Shown here one piece after another: positions 55,801 through 64,000 of a stretch of DNA of 64,000 bases (positions are counted from its first letter, which is position 1; each line of letters opens with the position of its first letter). A program made the translations under genes and the position numbers. The notes under the pieces were generated by a model. That model saw only the letters and a program-made list of their open reading frames with translations. It was not told the DNA's origin and did not search any database. This DNA is from CAYMUR01 sp964393615. Its GTDB lineage: Bacteria > Planctomycetota > Planctomycetia > Pirellulales > Pirellulaceae. The DNA is taken from positions 1 through 64,000 of the forward strand of contig CAYMUR010000009.1 in the NCBI GenBank assembly GCA_964393615.1. Reading direction: 5' to 3'.

Positions 55801-56595
55801 ATAGCTCAACCTCTGATCAATGGCTGCACGACGCTGCCATGGATCGCTGAGATTCATAGCAACTTCGGTAACCTGTGATTCCCTTTTCAGTTGCACCAGC
55901 TCTTTTTTTGCATCTTCAAGGCGAGTACTGATCACATCGTCGCTGGGCGACTGGCGTCCCCAACGCCGGGACATCTCTGAGAGTTCGTCTATCCGATTGG
56001 TAATCCGTCGTCGGCGTTTGAGCAGTTGGTGGATCTCCGAATCACGATTACCGGCCACGAGCAAACGTTTTCGAGAATGGCTTAACTCCTTACGGGCCTC
56101 AACCAATGCGACACGATCCAATCCACTGGTAATCGCATAAAGATGTTCCGCCGCTTCGGTGTCATTCAGCGTTGCCAATTCTTGGATTTCACGCAAACCA
56201 ACTGCGAAAATATTGTTCAAGGTCCTTTCATCGACTCCGGACAATAAACGGTCAAGCGTCTGGTGCTTCTGGTCCCTGCCCGACTCGTCATGAATCGTGA
56301 ATTCCTCGAAGAATTTACCGGACGACTTTTCCGTCAAAAAACGACTGACCTGATACTGGGTATTCTTTTCCGCCAGGGTCAGTGTGCCACCCCAAAGCCC
56401 ACCATGTACTGGAGGGAGATACCTTTCTCGGCGTTCGACATTGAAACCAAACAGAACGGCACGAACAAACTGCATCAAAGTTGTCTTACCAGCTTCGTTC
56501 GGTCCGTAGACCACCGTCAACTTGTCCGACAAATCCTCCAGTTTAAGTCCGTTCCAGACACCAAAACCATCAATATTAATTTCGGCGATTCTCAC
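52861..56595 (-). CDS. YhaN/SbcC-like AAA ATPase with long coiled coils
   Basis: 1244 residues. Walker A GPNEAGKTT (31-39) is near the N-terminus. Long heptad-rich coiled coils fill the middle, interrupted at about residue 480-530 by two hydrophobic segments (VGALFVVGTVMVLCALFGW, LLAVLGLSCGVA), as in YhaN. The C-terminal ABC signature LSTGTREQL (about 947) and Walker B LPLLLDDVL (about 974) complete the SMC/Rad50-type head. After the head a 216-residue tail follows (from about 1029), with a basic patch KKPPRRKRRLKKK and an otherwise acidic, low-complexity chain. Such a tail is not usual for the family. It starts 39 bases after the YhaO-like gene, so a two-protein complex acting on DNA ends or another membrane-linked process is likely. 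Confidence 0.93.
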   Translation of the reverse strand: MRIAEINIDGFGVWNGLKLEDLSDKLTVVYGPNEAGKTTLMQFVRAVLFGFNVERRERYLPPVHGGLWGGTLTLAEKNTQYQVSRFLTEKSSGKFFEEFTIHDESGRDQKHQTLDRLLSGVDERTLNNIFAVGLREIQELATLNDTEAAEHLYAITSGLDRVALVEARKELSHSRKRLLVAGNRDSEIHQLLKRRRRITNRIDELSEMSRRWGRQSPSDDVISTRLEDAKKELVQLKRESQVTEVAMNLSDPWQRRAAIDQRLSYLATLSPVSSTTLDELSEMKVRRENYKRRERSLKKRWKTKHRELGRHSDDLRMLEQRSRVQSILEQESWLYRTQPQVVRLEKDIEELDLKLRAKQAALGPLGSELDLFSDFHSFSLVLASLAEPAREFREAKRRLASAKRRANESSKVQQVALDVVEQALAARSETDLATAVEKAAHKVELLRRRVEVDERLQQTERHRGELDEESHAWLGRQVMSNQQIWAVGALFVVGTVMVLCALFGWLTVLGLSYQVRWLLAVLGLSCGVASAVAKASLEHTAEERFDDCRKQVSLLEKQHRQTCEERAQLDEVLPGGQGPYALQLSSAETDLDALQQLVPLDTKRRAGLGPDGDGKRRVLSAIDRHKRARHHWCDALVAASLPDDVEPDHLSRMVQDAQVADELRRQWQVKKRELEIASTEIDVLRDRIDRILVDFDIQVEEDDTLALLDQVRRALDQQEQHAKQRKSLRREIKQLRSNQKRCAQGVVRLYRRRRTLLAEAGVADEEQLRLLVEEAGQAQQLRQERNEVNGQIAKTLGTDVDEEQVNELLRSHSESDIERILEEIWDRQQDCENRLNRLFKQSEQWHSEMEQAHDDRRLATAQLELGCVEQQLQNAVRRWQKISISSHVLDDVCKAYEAERQPETLCDASRLFEKMTAGRYRRVWTPLEEDVLRVEDSRGQRLDVSSLSTGTREQLFLSLRLAVAQMFGRGGRRLPLLLDDVLVNFDIDRTKITGRVLRDFCKSGHQLFLFTCHKHVVKTLRSLGAAVIDLPGFEPPEDVELEHDEIEKKPPRRKRRLKKKTAAGTVAESRDESVIESASQDLETTDERISEKAAVTSGQKTDEPRPWDLAIGVKDAMGAVDSGTSLQAVVEMNTGIGVSEEEHLVADSITEAEVSAIWPHGTNWDIEPSEVMGLDVAWDPARNVAFSGSDNSSQQTGYPLAQAYSGNLLVVHQAQSLPTWHMTEIRTKTDADPLKPERRRQGSA

Positions 56596-56634
56596 AAGTG
56601 TTCAACCTCCAAACGGAAAGTTTGCCGATATGAT

Positions 56635-57864
56635 TTAACGTTTGCCACTCAACAGTTCTGCCCCTAAAGCCGCCACCTCCTGCAAACACTGTTCACGTTC
56701 ATCTGGATCATCGGCCACCAGGAGGTCAGCCACATACGGGTCGATGCGTTGCTGCTTTGTTTCATCGCCGTAGCAATGTGGCTCAAATAGCAAATCATTC
56801 TCTTCGTTTTCCATCAAGCTCTGTACTTGCCGCAAATATTCGCCGCGCAATGAATCCTCCTCATACCATTCTTCGGGAACATTTTCTGAATCAAGCCAAT
56901 CCAGTGAGACCGTCCAAGCTCTCGTGTCCTTCTCCATCTCTTGCCGCAATTCGTGAATCAGTTCATCTTCCACTCGACCGCCCAAACCGCCTGAAAACAA
57001 CTCTCTACCTCCGGCAATGGTCCAAGAGATCATGACAAACCCATGAGCATTTTCGTCGATGAGCTCACTCGTCCGTAGTGCCAGCATTTCTCGCAAATTG
57101 TCACGTGAGGCATCGTCAGCGATTTCGATGGTCTCTTCCACCCAAGTCACGATATCGGCATCAATGGATTCCAGGCGAGTCTCACCGTCTGTCTCTACAT
57201 GCACTAACGTAACACCGTGCACGGCTGACTCAGACGGGCAACGGCCTTGTGGTGTACCTGGATAATGAGCAAACACTCCTGGAAACTTTTTGCGACGAAA
57301 CGTGTGGGAGCTATGGTCACCACCCATTGCCCAGTAACCCACATCAACCCCAGGAAGAACGGCAGAATCTAATTCACCGTGCTGAATGGCAACCGTGAAG
57401 AGCTCCTTGCTATCATGGTTAGCCTCGGCCGGCCCATCCGTGTCGACCCCAACAATGCGTGCGACGGCGCTACCATCACGTTCAAAAATCTCCTGCGCAG
57501 ATCGGTCACGGCGAAAAATCCTCACGTTTCTTGGCAAAATGACCGCTGCCGGCCAGTCTTCAGCTCGGTCCATCTCACCCTCCAGCCAGTAGACCATAAT
57601 GTCCTGGGTCGCTAGACGCTGCAACTGGTCTGCCAGAACCATCGCGGCACGGGGATCTGCCCGGTGAAAATCAACAATGTCACCGGCCAACACGACAAAA
57701 TCAACCTCGTGCTGGAGGGCCAATTCAAAGATTTTCTGTACCGCTTGAAAAGGAGCATCCAAAAAAATCGCTCGCAAGTGTTCCGGAATATTCGCAACAC
57801 CGTACAGCGGTTGCTCCAGGTGGAAATCAGAAGTGTGTAAAAACCGAAACGGCCGATCCGCCAT
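56635..57864 (-). CDS. YhaO/SbcD-like metallophosphoesterase with degenerate active site
   Basis: 409 residues from the ATG at 57862-57864, chosen because GGAGG lies 5 bases upstream. The frame is open to 57933. The fold is the calcineurin-like phosphoesterase of DNA repair exonucleases: HTSDFHL (10-16), VVLAGDIVDF (58-67), QHGEL (161-165) and YPGTPQGR (201-208). Two metal-binding motifs are changed. The usual GNHD is GEMD (96-99), and the usual GHxH is GGDH (181-184). With the key His residues missing, nuclease activity is doubtful, or the metal site is rearranged. It is transcribed directly upstream of the YhaN-like ATPase (39-base spacer), as in SbcDC- or YhaON-type pairs. Confidence 0.9.
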   Translation of the reverse strand: MADRPFRFLHTSDFHLEQPLYGVANIPEHLRAIFLDAPFQAVQKIFELALQHEVDFVVLAGDIVDFHRADPRAAMVLADQLQRLATQDIMVYWLEGEMDRAEDWPAAVILPRNVRIFRRDRSAQEIFERDGSAVARIVGVDTDGPAEANHDSKELFTVAIQHGELDSAVLPGVDVGYWAMGGDHSSHTFRRKKFPGVFAHYPGTPQGRCPSESAVHGVTLVHVETDGETRLESIDADIVTWVEETIEIADDASRDNLREMLALRTSELIDENAHGFVMISWTIAGGRELFSGGLGGRVEDELIHELRQEMEKDTRAWTVSLDWLDSENVPEEWYEEDSLRGEYLRQVQSLMENEENDLLFEPHCYGDETKQQRIDPYVADLLVADDPDEREQCLQEVAALGAELLSGKR

Positions 57865-58524
57865 CGTTACCTCCATGTCAACAACCTGACAGGCCCGCAT
57901 ACGAAATGCCCTGCCCCATTGCCAGCTTTCCACCAGTCAGCCTGCACAATCTGGGCAGAACCTTTAAAAAAGCAAGTGCTCGTCCGAACAAGCAATCACT
58001 GCTCCCAAAAAACGTGGCTCTCTCCCCAACTTGTTGCCACCAGTTCTACTGCCTTGGCGTGAAAGCAAGCACGCAGAATCACGTGCATTTTATCCCAAGG
58101 CCTGAACTCGTACTACGGCGATTTGCCGACTCCTAAACACAAACACCTGGATATCGGCCTGGTTGACGCTAGCACTTCACTAGCAACGTTGTTTCTGCGG
58201 TCGGAAAATCATTGTGACGGACTCACGCTTGCAGTCAACAGGAAGCGGAAAGAGAGCAGGAGGATAAGTCAACCAGCCATCGACAGTTACACGCATCGAC
58301 CAGCAAGACGGCGCAGTCAGGTTGCACGAATAGTGTGTCATCTACAGATCACAAATATCCACAATTGGCATCGTTAGAGAACTGGCTTGAAGTTTGCCCA
58401 GTCGATCTCTCACCCGATTTCAAGGCAGCCGTCACTGCGACCATCAAAGCTGCCTAGAATGCCCGCTTGTCTTCAATGTTACTCTCCCAGTAAAACTCCT
58501 AGCAGAAATCAAATTTTCTATCAG
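57865..58524. other. Intergenic region, nothing recognised
   Basis: About 660 bases between the TIM-barrel gene (58525) and the YhaO-like gene start. Short plus-strand frames lack ribosome binding sites. It must contain the promoter of the YhaO/YhaN pair. Confidence 0.5.
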
Positions 58525-60267
58525 CTATTTCGGTGTGTAGGCGAAGAAGGCGCGTAGCCTGAAGATGATTTCACCGTCAGTTTGTTCTTCGGGTATCTTG
58601 CAGGTGATACTACGGAACTGCCATTTCCCATCGCCTGTGACGTTGCCGGTATACTTGATCGGATTCTGGCCTACGATCTCCAGGCCCCCTACTGGTGCGG
58701 AGTTGCTCCTGATCCACGCACTAAATGTAACAGTCTTGCCCGCAAGCGATGTGGCGCTGAGGAGTTGGTCCAGTGAAATGTGGCCGAAGTCGTCGTCGTT
58801 GACAGTTGTCAGTTGAGGGGCGTACCGACCGACCTTTGCTGACGTTTCGTCACGGGAGATCGCGGCTGGGATGTTCTGGAGCAGCGTCCAGCCGTCAGGC
58901 GGCCTGACCGTAGTAGTGCCCCAGGCCGCGAAATCGCCGTTGGTCAAAAGGTTCGGCCCGTCGACGATGCCTTCGCCTTCCTGCACGACGGCGCCGTCGA
59001 AACTTACGACTATTTTCTTGCCGCCAGGCATCCAGGCAAGGTCGTGTGGCTTTCGACAGTTCTTGAACGCATCGAGATAGGCTTGCGGAATCTGCTTAAT
59101 CGCCCGGCCGGTTCGCCCATAGGACGAGTTCCACCACACGCTATCGACGTGCGACAGCGTACTCCCGCCGTAAACCCAGACGTACCGATCGGCAACGGTC
59201 AGAGCGTTGTAGAGTGCATGTTCCAGCCGCTCTGGACTACGGTAGTTCTTCTCGAAGTCCTTTGGATCTGTGTGCCACCCTGTCGGCCCGGGCTTGTCCC
59301 ACCAGAGGCCGGCACCGTATTCCATTCCTTCAAACAAAGATGACGTCGCTGCACTTTCTGCGCGGCGACGCATCGTCGCAAACTCCTTGTGCGTGAGCAT
59401 GTGGTAGCCCTGCTCAGCACCATCGACGATGGTGGCGCGCCCTTTGGCCTCAAGCATCCCTTGAACAAATGACCTGACCAGCTGGCCTGAACCCCAGCCG
59501 GTATCGGTGATCATCATGATGGTGATTGTCGGATACACACGGACGACGCCCTGCATGAACTCTCGCCCTCGTTTGCGTACCTGGGCTTTGCAATCGTCGA
59601 AACTGCGAGGCTTGTTTCCCGCTTCTTTCGAGTACCGGGCGTACGGCTTGTAACGAAACGGGTATCGCCAGGGGCCAAGTCCGCCGCCGTAGGACTCGAT
59701 GTCGATCAACAAGCCTTTGAGCCCCCCTTGTTTCGCCACATATGCGGCAATCGCACCATTGTCAGCGACCTTGGACCAGTGCGGATCGAACCAGTCCAGA
59801 TTCGCTTCTTCGGGCTTGGGATCAAACCGTACGGTTGTCTGGAAGTCCATGAAGTTGTCAGTAAAACGCTTGTACTTGGTCGCCTTAAGATCAGCAATCG
59901 CCAGTTTGAAATCGTTGCGAGCGTGTTTCGTCGGGCCGAACCATCGAGCATTTCGGCCGGACTTGGTGAACGGCTCACCGGGCGTACGGAACTTGTCCGG
60001 CCAGACGGTGATGATAATTCCGTCAAAGCCTGTTTGCTCCAATTGTTCTATGCGCCGACGCAGTTCGTTTGTGTTGATCCGGTCACAGCCGAAGGCGATG
60101 AGTTTCTTTTCAGGCGGTACGGCAGGCCCCATCTCGGCATTCGCCGTGGACACATTGGACAGGATCACACCCACCAAAATGGTGCAGACTGTCCATGGCT
60201 GTGTCTCATGATAGACGCCCATGCGTGGTGGGTGTGGGTGTCTCGTCCTTTCAGAGTCCATTTTCAT
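58525..60267 (-). CDS. Secreted TIM-barrel glycosidase-like protein with C-terminal carbohydrate-binding-like domain
   Basis: About 580 residues if started at the ATG at 60265-60267, which has AGG about 10 bases upstream. The frame is open to 60315. A signal peptide (WTVCTILVGVILSNVSTANA) is followed by a barrel-type chain: KLIAFGCDRINTNELRRRI, FDGIIITVWPDKFRTPGEP, GLKGLLIDIESYGGGLGPW, TITIMMITDTGWGSGQ, SSLFEGMEYGAGLWW and DRYVWVYGGSTLSH. LIDIESY places Asp and Glu at a strand end like a glycosidase acid. The last 145 residues (NLLTNGDFAAW onward, FSAWIRSN, QFRSITCKI) look like a galactose-binding/CBM-type beta-sandwich. No named family was recognised. It may be distantly related to the protein at 28614-30029. 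Confidence 0.8.
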   Translation of the reverse strand: MKMDSERTRHPHPPRMGVYHETQPWTVCTILVGVILSNVSTANAEMGPAVPPEKKLIAFGCDRINTNELRRRIEQLEQTGFDGIIITVWPDKFRTPGEPFTKSGRNARWFGPTKHARNDFKLAIADLKATKYKRFTDNFMDFQTTVRFDPKPEEANLDWFDPHWSKVADNGAIAAYVAKQGGLKGLLIDIESYGGGLGPWRYPFRYKPYARYSKEAGNKPRSFDDCKAQVRKRGREFMQGVVRVYPTITIMMITDTGWGSGQLVRSFVQGMLEAKGRATIVDGAEQGYHMLTHKEFATMRRRAESAATSSLFEGMEYGAGLWWDKPGPTGWHTDPKDFEKNYRSPERLEHALYNALTVADRYVWVYGGSTLSHVDSVWWNSSYGRTGRAIKQIPQAYLDAFKNCRKPHDLAWMPGGKKIVVSFDGAVVQEGEGIVDGPNLLTNGDFAAWGTTTVRPPDGWTLLQNIPAAISRDETSAKVGRYAPQLTTVNDDDFGHISLDQLLSATSLAGKTVTFSAWIRSNSAPVGGLEIVGQNPIKYTGNVTGDGKWQFRSITCKIPEEQTDGEIIFRLRAFFAYTPK

Positions 60268-60506
60268 TGGATGAAAACCTACTTTCTTTCGGCTGAATAA
60301 GTATGGCACAAACAACTACGAAGGGCTACTGTCGCGTTTCGGGCTAGGGTGATCAGGCCGTGTTGATTTGACGCTGGGCGAATTGGTTTTGACGGTAGAG
60401 ACCAGAGATAACGCGCCACAATGGCAATGCGTGAAAATCCATCCCGACCTCTGGTACGAGTCAACCGAATTCGTGCTGAACCCGGGCAAGGCTTTTCGCG
60501 GCCGGT

Positions 60507-60765
60507 CTACTTCCTGCGGCGCCGACGCCTCCAGCCATTCCCGCCGAGGGTCACCAAGCCAAACATGACCAGGACCGGCGCCATGGGTTCCGGAACGATC
60601 GAAGGAGCAGTCCCCTATTGGGTTCCCCTGCCACGATGGCATGTTGAGCGTCCAAACCACTGTTTTCTATGAGGCTGGCTCAGATTGCATGCCAAAGTGA
60701 ACGGAATCATCTGGGAAATCTGGGGGAAATACAGGCGTGGAACAGTCGATCTCCCAGATGGTACC
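60507..60765 (-). pseudogene. Decayed PEP-CTERM protein gene, C-terminal remnant
   Basis: Minus-strand frames contain a clear PEP-CTERM tail ending at 60507-60509: VPEPMAPVLVMFGLVTLGG followed by NGW, six Arg and a Lys, then a stop. Upstream, in another frame, are TVVWTLNMPSWQGNPIG and, before an in-frame stop, IDCSTPVFPPDFPDDSVHFG, which read like the same kind of secreted protein. Removing one G from the run of four before the tail would join GNPIG to TAPSIVPEP. One stop codon also lies between the two upstream parts. The remnant overlaps the last 59 bases of the next gene upstream, so the boundary between the two is uncertain. Confidence 0.65.
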
Positions 60766-62074
60766 TTACCATCAAGGGGGTACCAAAAAAGTGTGCACCA
60801 GCAGCCAGTGGCTGAAGTCGCACCGACCACGTCAGACCGTATCTTCCGAAATTCAACCCCTCAAAATACAGACGGCGATGTACCGGCACCGCATCGTTAA
60901 ACAGCGACCTGTCAGCAGTTGCGACCGGCATACAGTGCCGGTGTACAGATGCTCCTAGCTTGACAACGTGTGGCTGACGGAAACCAAGGCGAATCAGTTC
61001 TTGAACATTCGCCTTTTGACAAAAGTGTAATGGTTCGTGCCGTGTAGCCAATGCGTCCACGGCGATATTTGACCGGCACATTTCCGACCGCGTGGGGTTC
61101 GGTGCCCGCTGAACGAAGACGCCGTGGTCCGCCGACAACGACGGACTCTGCGGTGGCGTCAAGTTTTTGCCGTCGCTTGCCTCTAAGAGGAATTGGTCAA
61201 CTTGTAACGCAACGACCGAACGGTGACGCGGCTCCACGCATCGGGCTGCATGTTGTTTCACGTGATTCGACTGTAATTGCTGCATTTGTTTTCCCGGGCT
61301 ACGTTCGACGAACACTAACCGGGATTTGCGTAAAGGAGTCGTTTTGCCGATCACGGCCTGTTGGAGATGTTGGGCAGACGTTGGCTTGGCGTTTTGAACA
61401 ACTTCCATCAGCGGTTCCAGGTTTCTACTGACTTCCCTGCCTCGTTGTCTGCTAACACTGCCTCGTTGTCTGCTAACACTACCTCGTTGTCTGCTAACAC
61501 TACTCAGTGAATCCGGTAAATCTCCTGATGACGACGGAGTCGCGAGACGCAAATATTCCGAATCACTGGCAGGAGCCAATCGAGTTTGCGACTCGACACG
61601 TGACACTGTCCCATGTTGTTGATACTTGCTGTCTTGGAAATGGAAAGGATCATCGGTCTGTTTTGCGCCACCCACAAGTCGCATCGCAACAGAAGCGGGC
61701 GGAGAGCTTGCCTGGAACGCTGAACCCGCCAGAACAGAATCCTTTCCAAGGGCATCGAGGTCTACCAACCCAGCCGCTGATCCGCTAACGACCTCCCCAG
61801 AATTTAAGCGACCACCAAAGTGGGAACGAATCGCTAGCTTCAACTGTCGCCGGGAATTGGCTAAACCCCTTTTTTGCTGATGGCCCCCGGTACACAAAAC
61901 GACACGCGGCGTATCGACGACCAATTTAGTAGGATCCCAAAATGCAGGTGCCAGCTTTTCCAAGACGGACTCAATCTCGAGAGATTGGCCTGAGAGACCA
62001 ATCGCAGAGCCAAATAAGGGACCATGGCAAACTATCAATCCCGTGAACAAAATACATCGAGTCGGAACAATCAT
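60707..62074 (-). CDS. Unknown secreted protein with SVSRQRG repeats
   Basis: 455 residues. An N-terminal signal-like segment (CILFTGLIVCHGPLFGSAIG) follows MIVPTR, and GAGAAAGA lies just upstream of the start. There is no recognised domain. The chain is rich in Arg, Gln and His. Residues from about 190 hold three exact SVSRQRG copies encoded by a 21-bp tandem repeat (61440-61502). The C-terminal part (after about residue 220) has an unusual composition for a planctomycete secreted protein and could be out of frame relative to an ancestral gene, since a PEP-CTERM remnant lies immediately downstream. A real but fast-evolving gene, or a decaying one, is possible. Confidence 0.5.
   Translation of the reverse strand: MIVPTRCILFTGLIVCHGPLFGSAIGLSGQSLEIESVLEKLAPAFWDPTKLVVDTPRVVLCTGGHQQKRGLANSRRQLKLAIRSHFGGRLNSGEVVSGSAAGLVDLDALGKDSVLAGSAFQASSPPASVAMRLVGGAKQTDDPFHFQDSKYQQHGTVSRVESQTRLAPASDSEYLRLATPSSSGDLPDSLSSVSRQRGSVSRQRGSVSRQRGREVSRNLEPLMEVVQNAKPTSAQHLQQAVIGKTTPLRKSRLVFVERSPGKQMQQLQSNHVKQHAARCVEPRHRSVVALQVDQFLLEASDGKNLTPPQSPSLSADHGVFVQRAPNPTRSEMCRSNIAVDALATRHEPLHFCQKANVQELIRLGFRQPHVVKLGASVHRHCMPVATADRSLFNDAVPVHRRLYFEGLNFGRYGLTWSVRLQPLAAGAHFFGTPLMVRYHLGDRLFHACISPRFPR
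61440..61502 (-). repeat. 21-bp tandem repeat, three copies
   Basis: The unit CCTCGTTGTCTGCTAACACT plus one variable base starts at 61440, 61461 and 61482 and encodes SVSRQRG on the minus strand. The length is a multiple of three, so copy number can vary without changing the frame. Confidence 0.9.
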
Positions 62075-62795
62075 CCATCTTTCTCACAGACTTTTTCTTG
62101 TGGCGATCGGCCGAGGCTAACACCACGCTGAACCCAAGTTACAAGCTTCGACTGTACTCTCTTCGACGTGCCACAACACGTGGCACCATTTTCGTCCCTT
62201 CAACGAGTACATTCATTCCATTCCGTACTGGCTTTAATAACAACAAAGTCATACTTGTCAGCAAACTTTGACAAACCGGCATGCAGTCTCTGCAAACGGT
62301 GGCTATCACTTCCTCGCTTGAATCACAAGAAACACCCAGATAATCGGCCCACCTTACCAAGCGTTGCCGTCGTAGGGACCAAAGAAAATGGCAACGCGTT
62401 GCTTCCCTTTTCAAAATGATTGGTGTTACTGAAAACCACCAAATAGTGGACCAACGATCTGCACCTCGGTGGATGGTCCATGGTCCCAATCGGGCAGGGC
62501 CCGACCGGTCCCTGTCATTACAGCTTCACAATGCTTGCCCTTCACCTCCCAGTGCCAACAGGTCCCCAAAGTCAACATGATGGGCTGGGATTTATGCTGA
62601 ACTTCCGCGAACCGCATATCTTGCCATGGACTCGGACGCGGTCCAATCCAAGTCAGCCATTACGCCAAAAGTCACAATCGGCCCCTCTTGCAACCAGATT
62701 GCAGAGCGTACAAGTTATAGATTAAGACATGTTGGACTGTAGCCGGGCCGTGGCTCAATCCTCGCGGTGAACCATTATGGAGCAAGTGCACTATC
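62075..62795. other. Divergent promoter region, nothing else recognised
   Basis: 721 bases between the unknown secreted protein gene (minus) and the isomerase-like gene (plus). A 116-codon minus-strand frame lacks a ribosome binding site and has Trp/Arg-rich composition typical of a spurious frame. Confidence 0.45.
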
Positions 62796-64000
62796 ATGAA
62801 TTCCTCTCTGCCAATCGTCACAGACAACGTGGCCCCTTTACTGGATCAGGCACTTGATGCCGGACAAGGCCTGTTGCGGCTGCTACCCACTTGGGTTCCG
62901 CGCAGTTTCCTGCACCCCGGTCACCGCTTAAAGTTAGCGCCGGGAGATTATTATGCCTACGGTGCATCGCGTGGTGGTATTGACGAACGCTGGTTTGGCA
63001 GTGCTACCGAAGCGGCCAATGAAGGCCGTTTGCCCGACGAGGGATTGAGTTATATCACGTTTGAAAACCAACGTTTCACGTTACGTGATGCGGTTAGCGA
63101 AAAAGGCCCGCAACTCATCGGCCAACCCATGTACAGTGAATACCAACGTTGGCCCGTTTATTCTAAATTTTTTGACAACATGGGCCATATTCCACACCAT
63201 ATGCACCAGTCGATGAATGATGCTGCATTAGTTGGCCAAGAAGGCAAACCGGAAGCATACTATTTCCCCCCACAACTTAATAATGTGGATAACAACTTCG
63301 CTTACACATTTATGGGGCTTGAACCAGGAACGACAAAATCTCAGGTTAGGCGCTGTCTGGAAAACTGGAATCGCGGCGACAACGGTATTCTAGATCTCAC
63401 CAGGGCATATCGTTTAAAACGTGGCACGGGATGGATGATTCCGCCCGGCGTTCTCCATGCACCGGGTTCACTACTCACTTACGAACCGCAGTGGGGTAGT
63501 GACGTTTTTGGCATGTTTCAATCGTTGGTCGAAGGCCGTGAAGTTCCCTGGTCTCTGTTAGTCAAAGACGTTCCGTCAGATAAACACAATGACTTGGATT
63601 TTATAGTCGATCAGCTCGACTGGGAGCAGAACGTGGATACGCACTTCAAAGATCACCACTATGTCGAACCAATCGTTGATCCCCAGCGATCTGGAGACGG
63701 CTACGTTGATCGGTGGATAACTTATGGCCAATTCGACGGGAAGCAGCTATTTTCTGCCAAGGAATTAACTCTTGAACCAGGCGCTCGTTGTACCCTCCAA
63801 GACCCTGGTGCCAGCGGTTGGATTACCGTCCAAGGCTCTGGACACATCGGCCCACTCCCGCTGCAAACTCCCGCCATGATCCATTTTGGCCAAGCCACCG
63901 AAGATGAAGTGTTTATCAGCCACGAAGCTGCCACGAGGGGCATCGAACTGGAGAACACGGGGAGTGAACCGCTCGTAGGCCTGCGGTACTTCGGACCAGA
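62796..64000 (+). CDS. Phosphomannose isomerase type I-like cupin protein (3' end off window)
   Basis: At least 401 residues from the ATG at 62796, still open at the right edge. The ribosome binding site is weak (GGAG 13 bases upstream). The chain resembles class I mannose-6-phosphate isomerase homologues: HPGHRLKLAPGDYYAYG near the N-terminus, IPHHMHQSMNDAAL (metal-binding His cluster) and YYFPPQLNN in the middle, then GTGWMIPPGVLHAPGSLLTYEP, where a second cupin His sits. A second cupin-like beta-barrel follows (LTLEPGARCTLQDPGASGW). Members convert mannose-6-phosphate and fructose-6-phosphate or related sugars. The specific reaction here is inferred from family only. It fits a glycan breakdown role for the region. 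Confidence 0.75.
   Translation, partial: MNSSLPIVTDNVAPLLDQALDAGQGLLRLLPTWVPRSFLHPGHRLKLAPGDYYAYGASRGGIDERWFGSATEAANEGRLPDEGLSYITFENQRFTLRDAVSEKGPQLIGQPMYSEYQRWPVYSKFFDNMGHIPHHMHQSMNDAALVGQEGKPEAYYFPPQLNNVDNNFAYTFMGLEPGTTKSQVRRCLENWNRGDNGILDLTRAYRLKRGTGWMIPPGVLHAPGSLLTYEPQWGSDVFGMFQSLVEGREVPWSLLVKDVPSDKHNDLDFIVDQLDWEQNVDTHFKDHHYVEPIVDPQRSGDGYVDRWITYGQFDGKQLFSAKELTLEPGARCTLQDPGASGWITVQGSGHIGPLPLQTPAMIHFGQATEDEVFISHEAATRGIELENTGSEPLVGLRYFGP

Noticed and set aside
1..64000. tRNA or rRNA genes
   Set aside because: No cloverleaf with a recognisable T-loop or rRNA-like segment was found by eye. A covariance search would be decisive.

Overview
The window looks like a piece of a planctomycete chromosome (phylum Planctomycetota, probably Pirellulales-like). 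Several lineage-typical families occur together: two cytochrome-c/DUF1549/DUF1553 proteins each paired with a DUF1501 protein, a DUF1559 pilin-like protein, a Gfo/Idh/MocA oxidoreductase with a Tat leader, a giant protein with a LEPR-x-LL motif and a dockerin, PEP-CTERM sorting signals, and many secreted carbohydrate-active proteins. No rRNA, tRNA, CRISPR array, integrase or complete insertion sequence was seen. The assignment rests on gene content read by eye, not on a database search.

Layout. 1-9.4 kb: secreted or Tat-exported catabolic proteins (a LamG/dimethylformamidase-like protein cut by the window edge, an alpha-glucuronidase-like protein, a Gfo/Idh/MocA oxidoreductase, a ceramidase-like protein, a creatininase-like amidohydrolase). 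9.5-18.4 kb: two consecutive copies of the PSCyt/DUF1549/DUF1553 plus DUF1501 module; the first-listed (9.5-13.9 kb) carries a 21-base run of N. 18.6-28 kb: an aspartase/fumarase-family lyase with an alpha/beta hydrolase, an ABC exporter, a predicted lipoprotein flavocytochrome with three C-terminal haem motifs, a small conserved protein and a VIT/von Willebrand A protein. 28-49.6 kb: an extracellular glycan zone with TIM-barrel glycosidase-like proteins, the 1979-residue LEPR-XLL/dockerin protein, five beta-propeller or sialidase-like proteins, a DUF1559 protein, a frameshifted TIM-barrel gene and a two-gene membrane unit. 49.8-58 kb: housekeeping-like genes (ComM/YifB, a PAP2 phosphatase, and a YhaN/SbcC-like ATPase paired with a YhaO/SbcD-like phosphoesterase). 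58-64 kb: another TIM-barrel secreted protein, a decayed PEP-CTERM gene, an unknown secreted protein with a 7-residue repeat, and the start of a phosphomannose-isomerase-like gene.

How the genes fit together. Most products are predicted to leave the cytoplasm by the Sec or Tat route or to be surface-sorted by PEP-CTERM, and most look aimed at complex glycans or other polymers. The oxidoreductase, lyase, creatininase-like and isomerase-like enzymes could process breakdown products. The cytochrome-domain proteins and the flavocytochrome suggest periplasmic electron transfer. No transcription regulator or dedicated sugar transporter is visible, so the substrate cannot be named. The strongest leads are the giant protein with six copies of an unassigned repeat and a recent 945-bp internal duplication, the flavocytochrome of unusual domain order, the YhaO-like protein with damaged catalytic motifs, and the repeated PSCyt/DUF1501 module.
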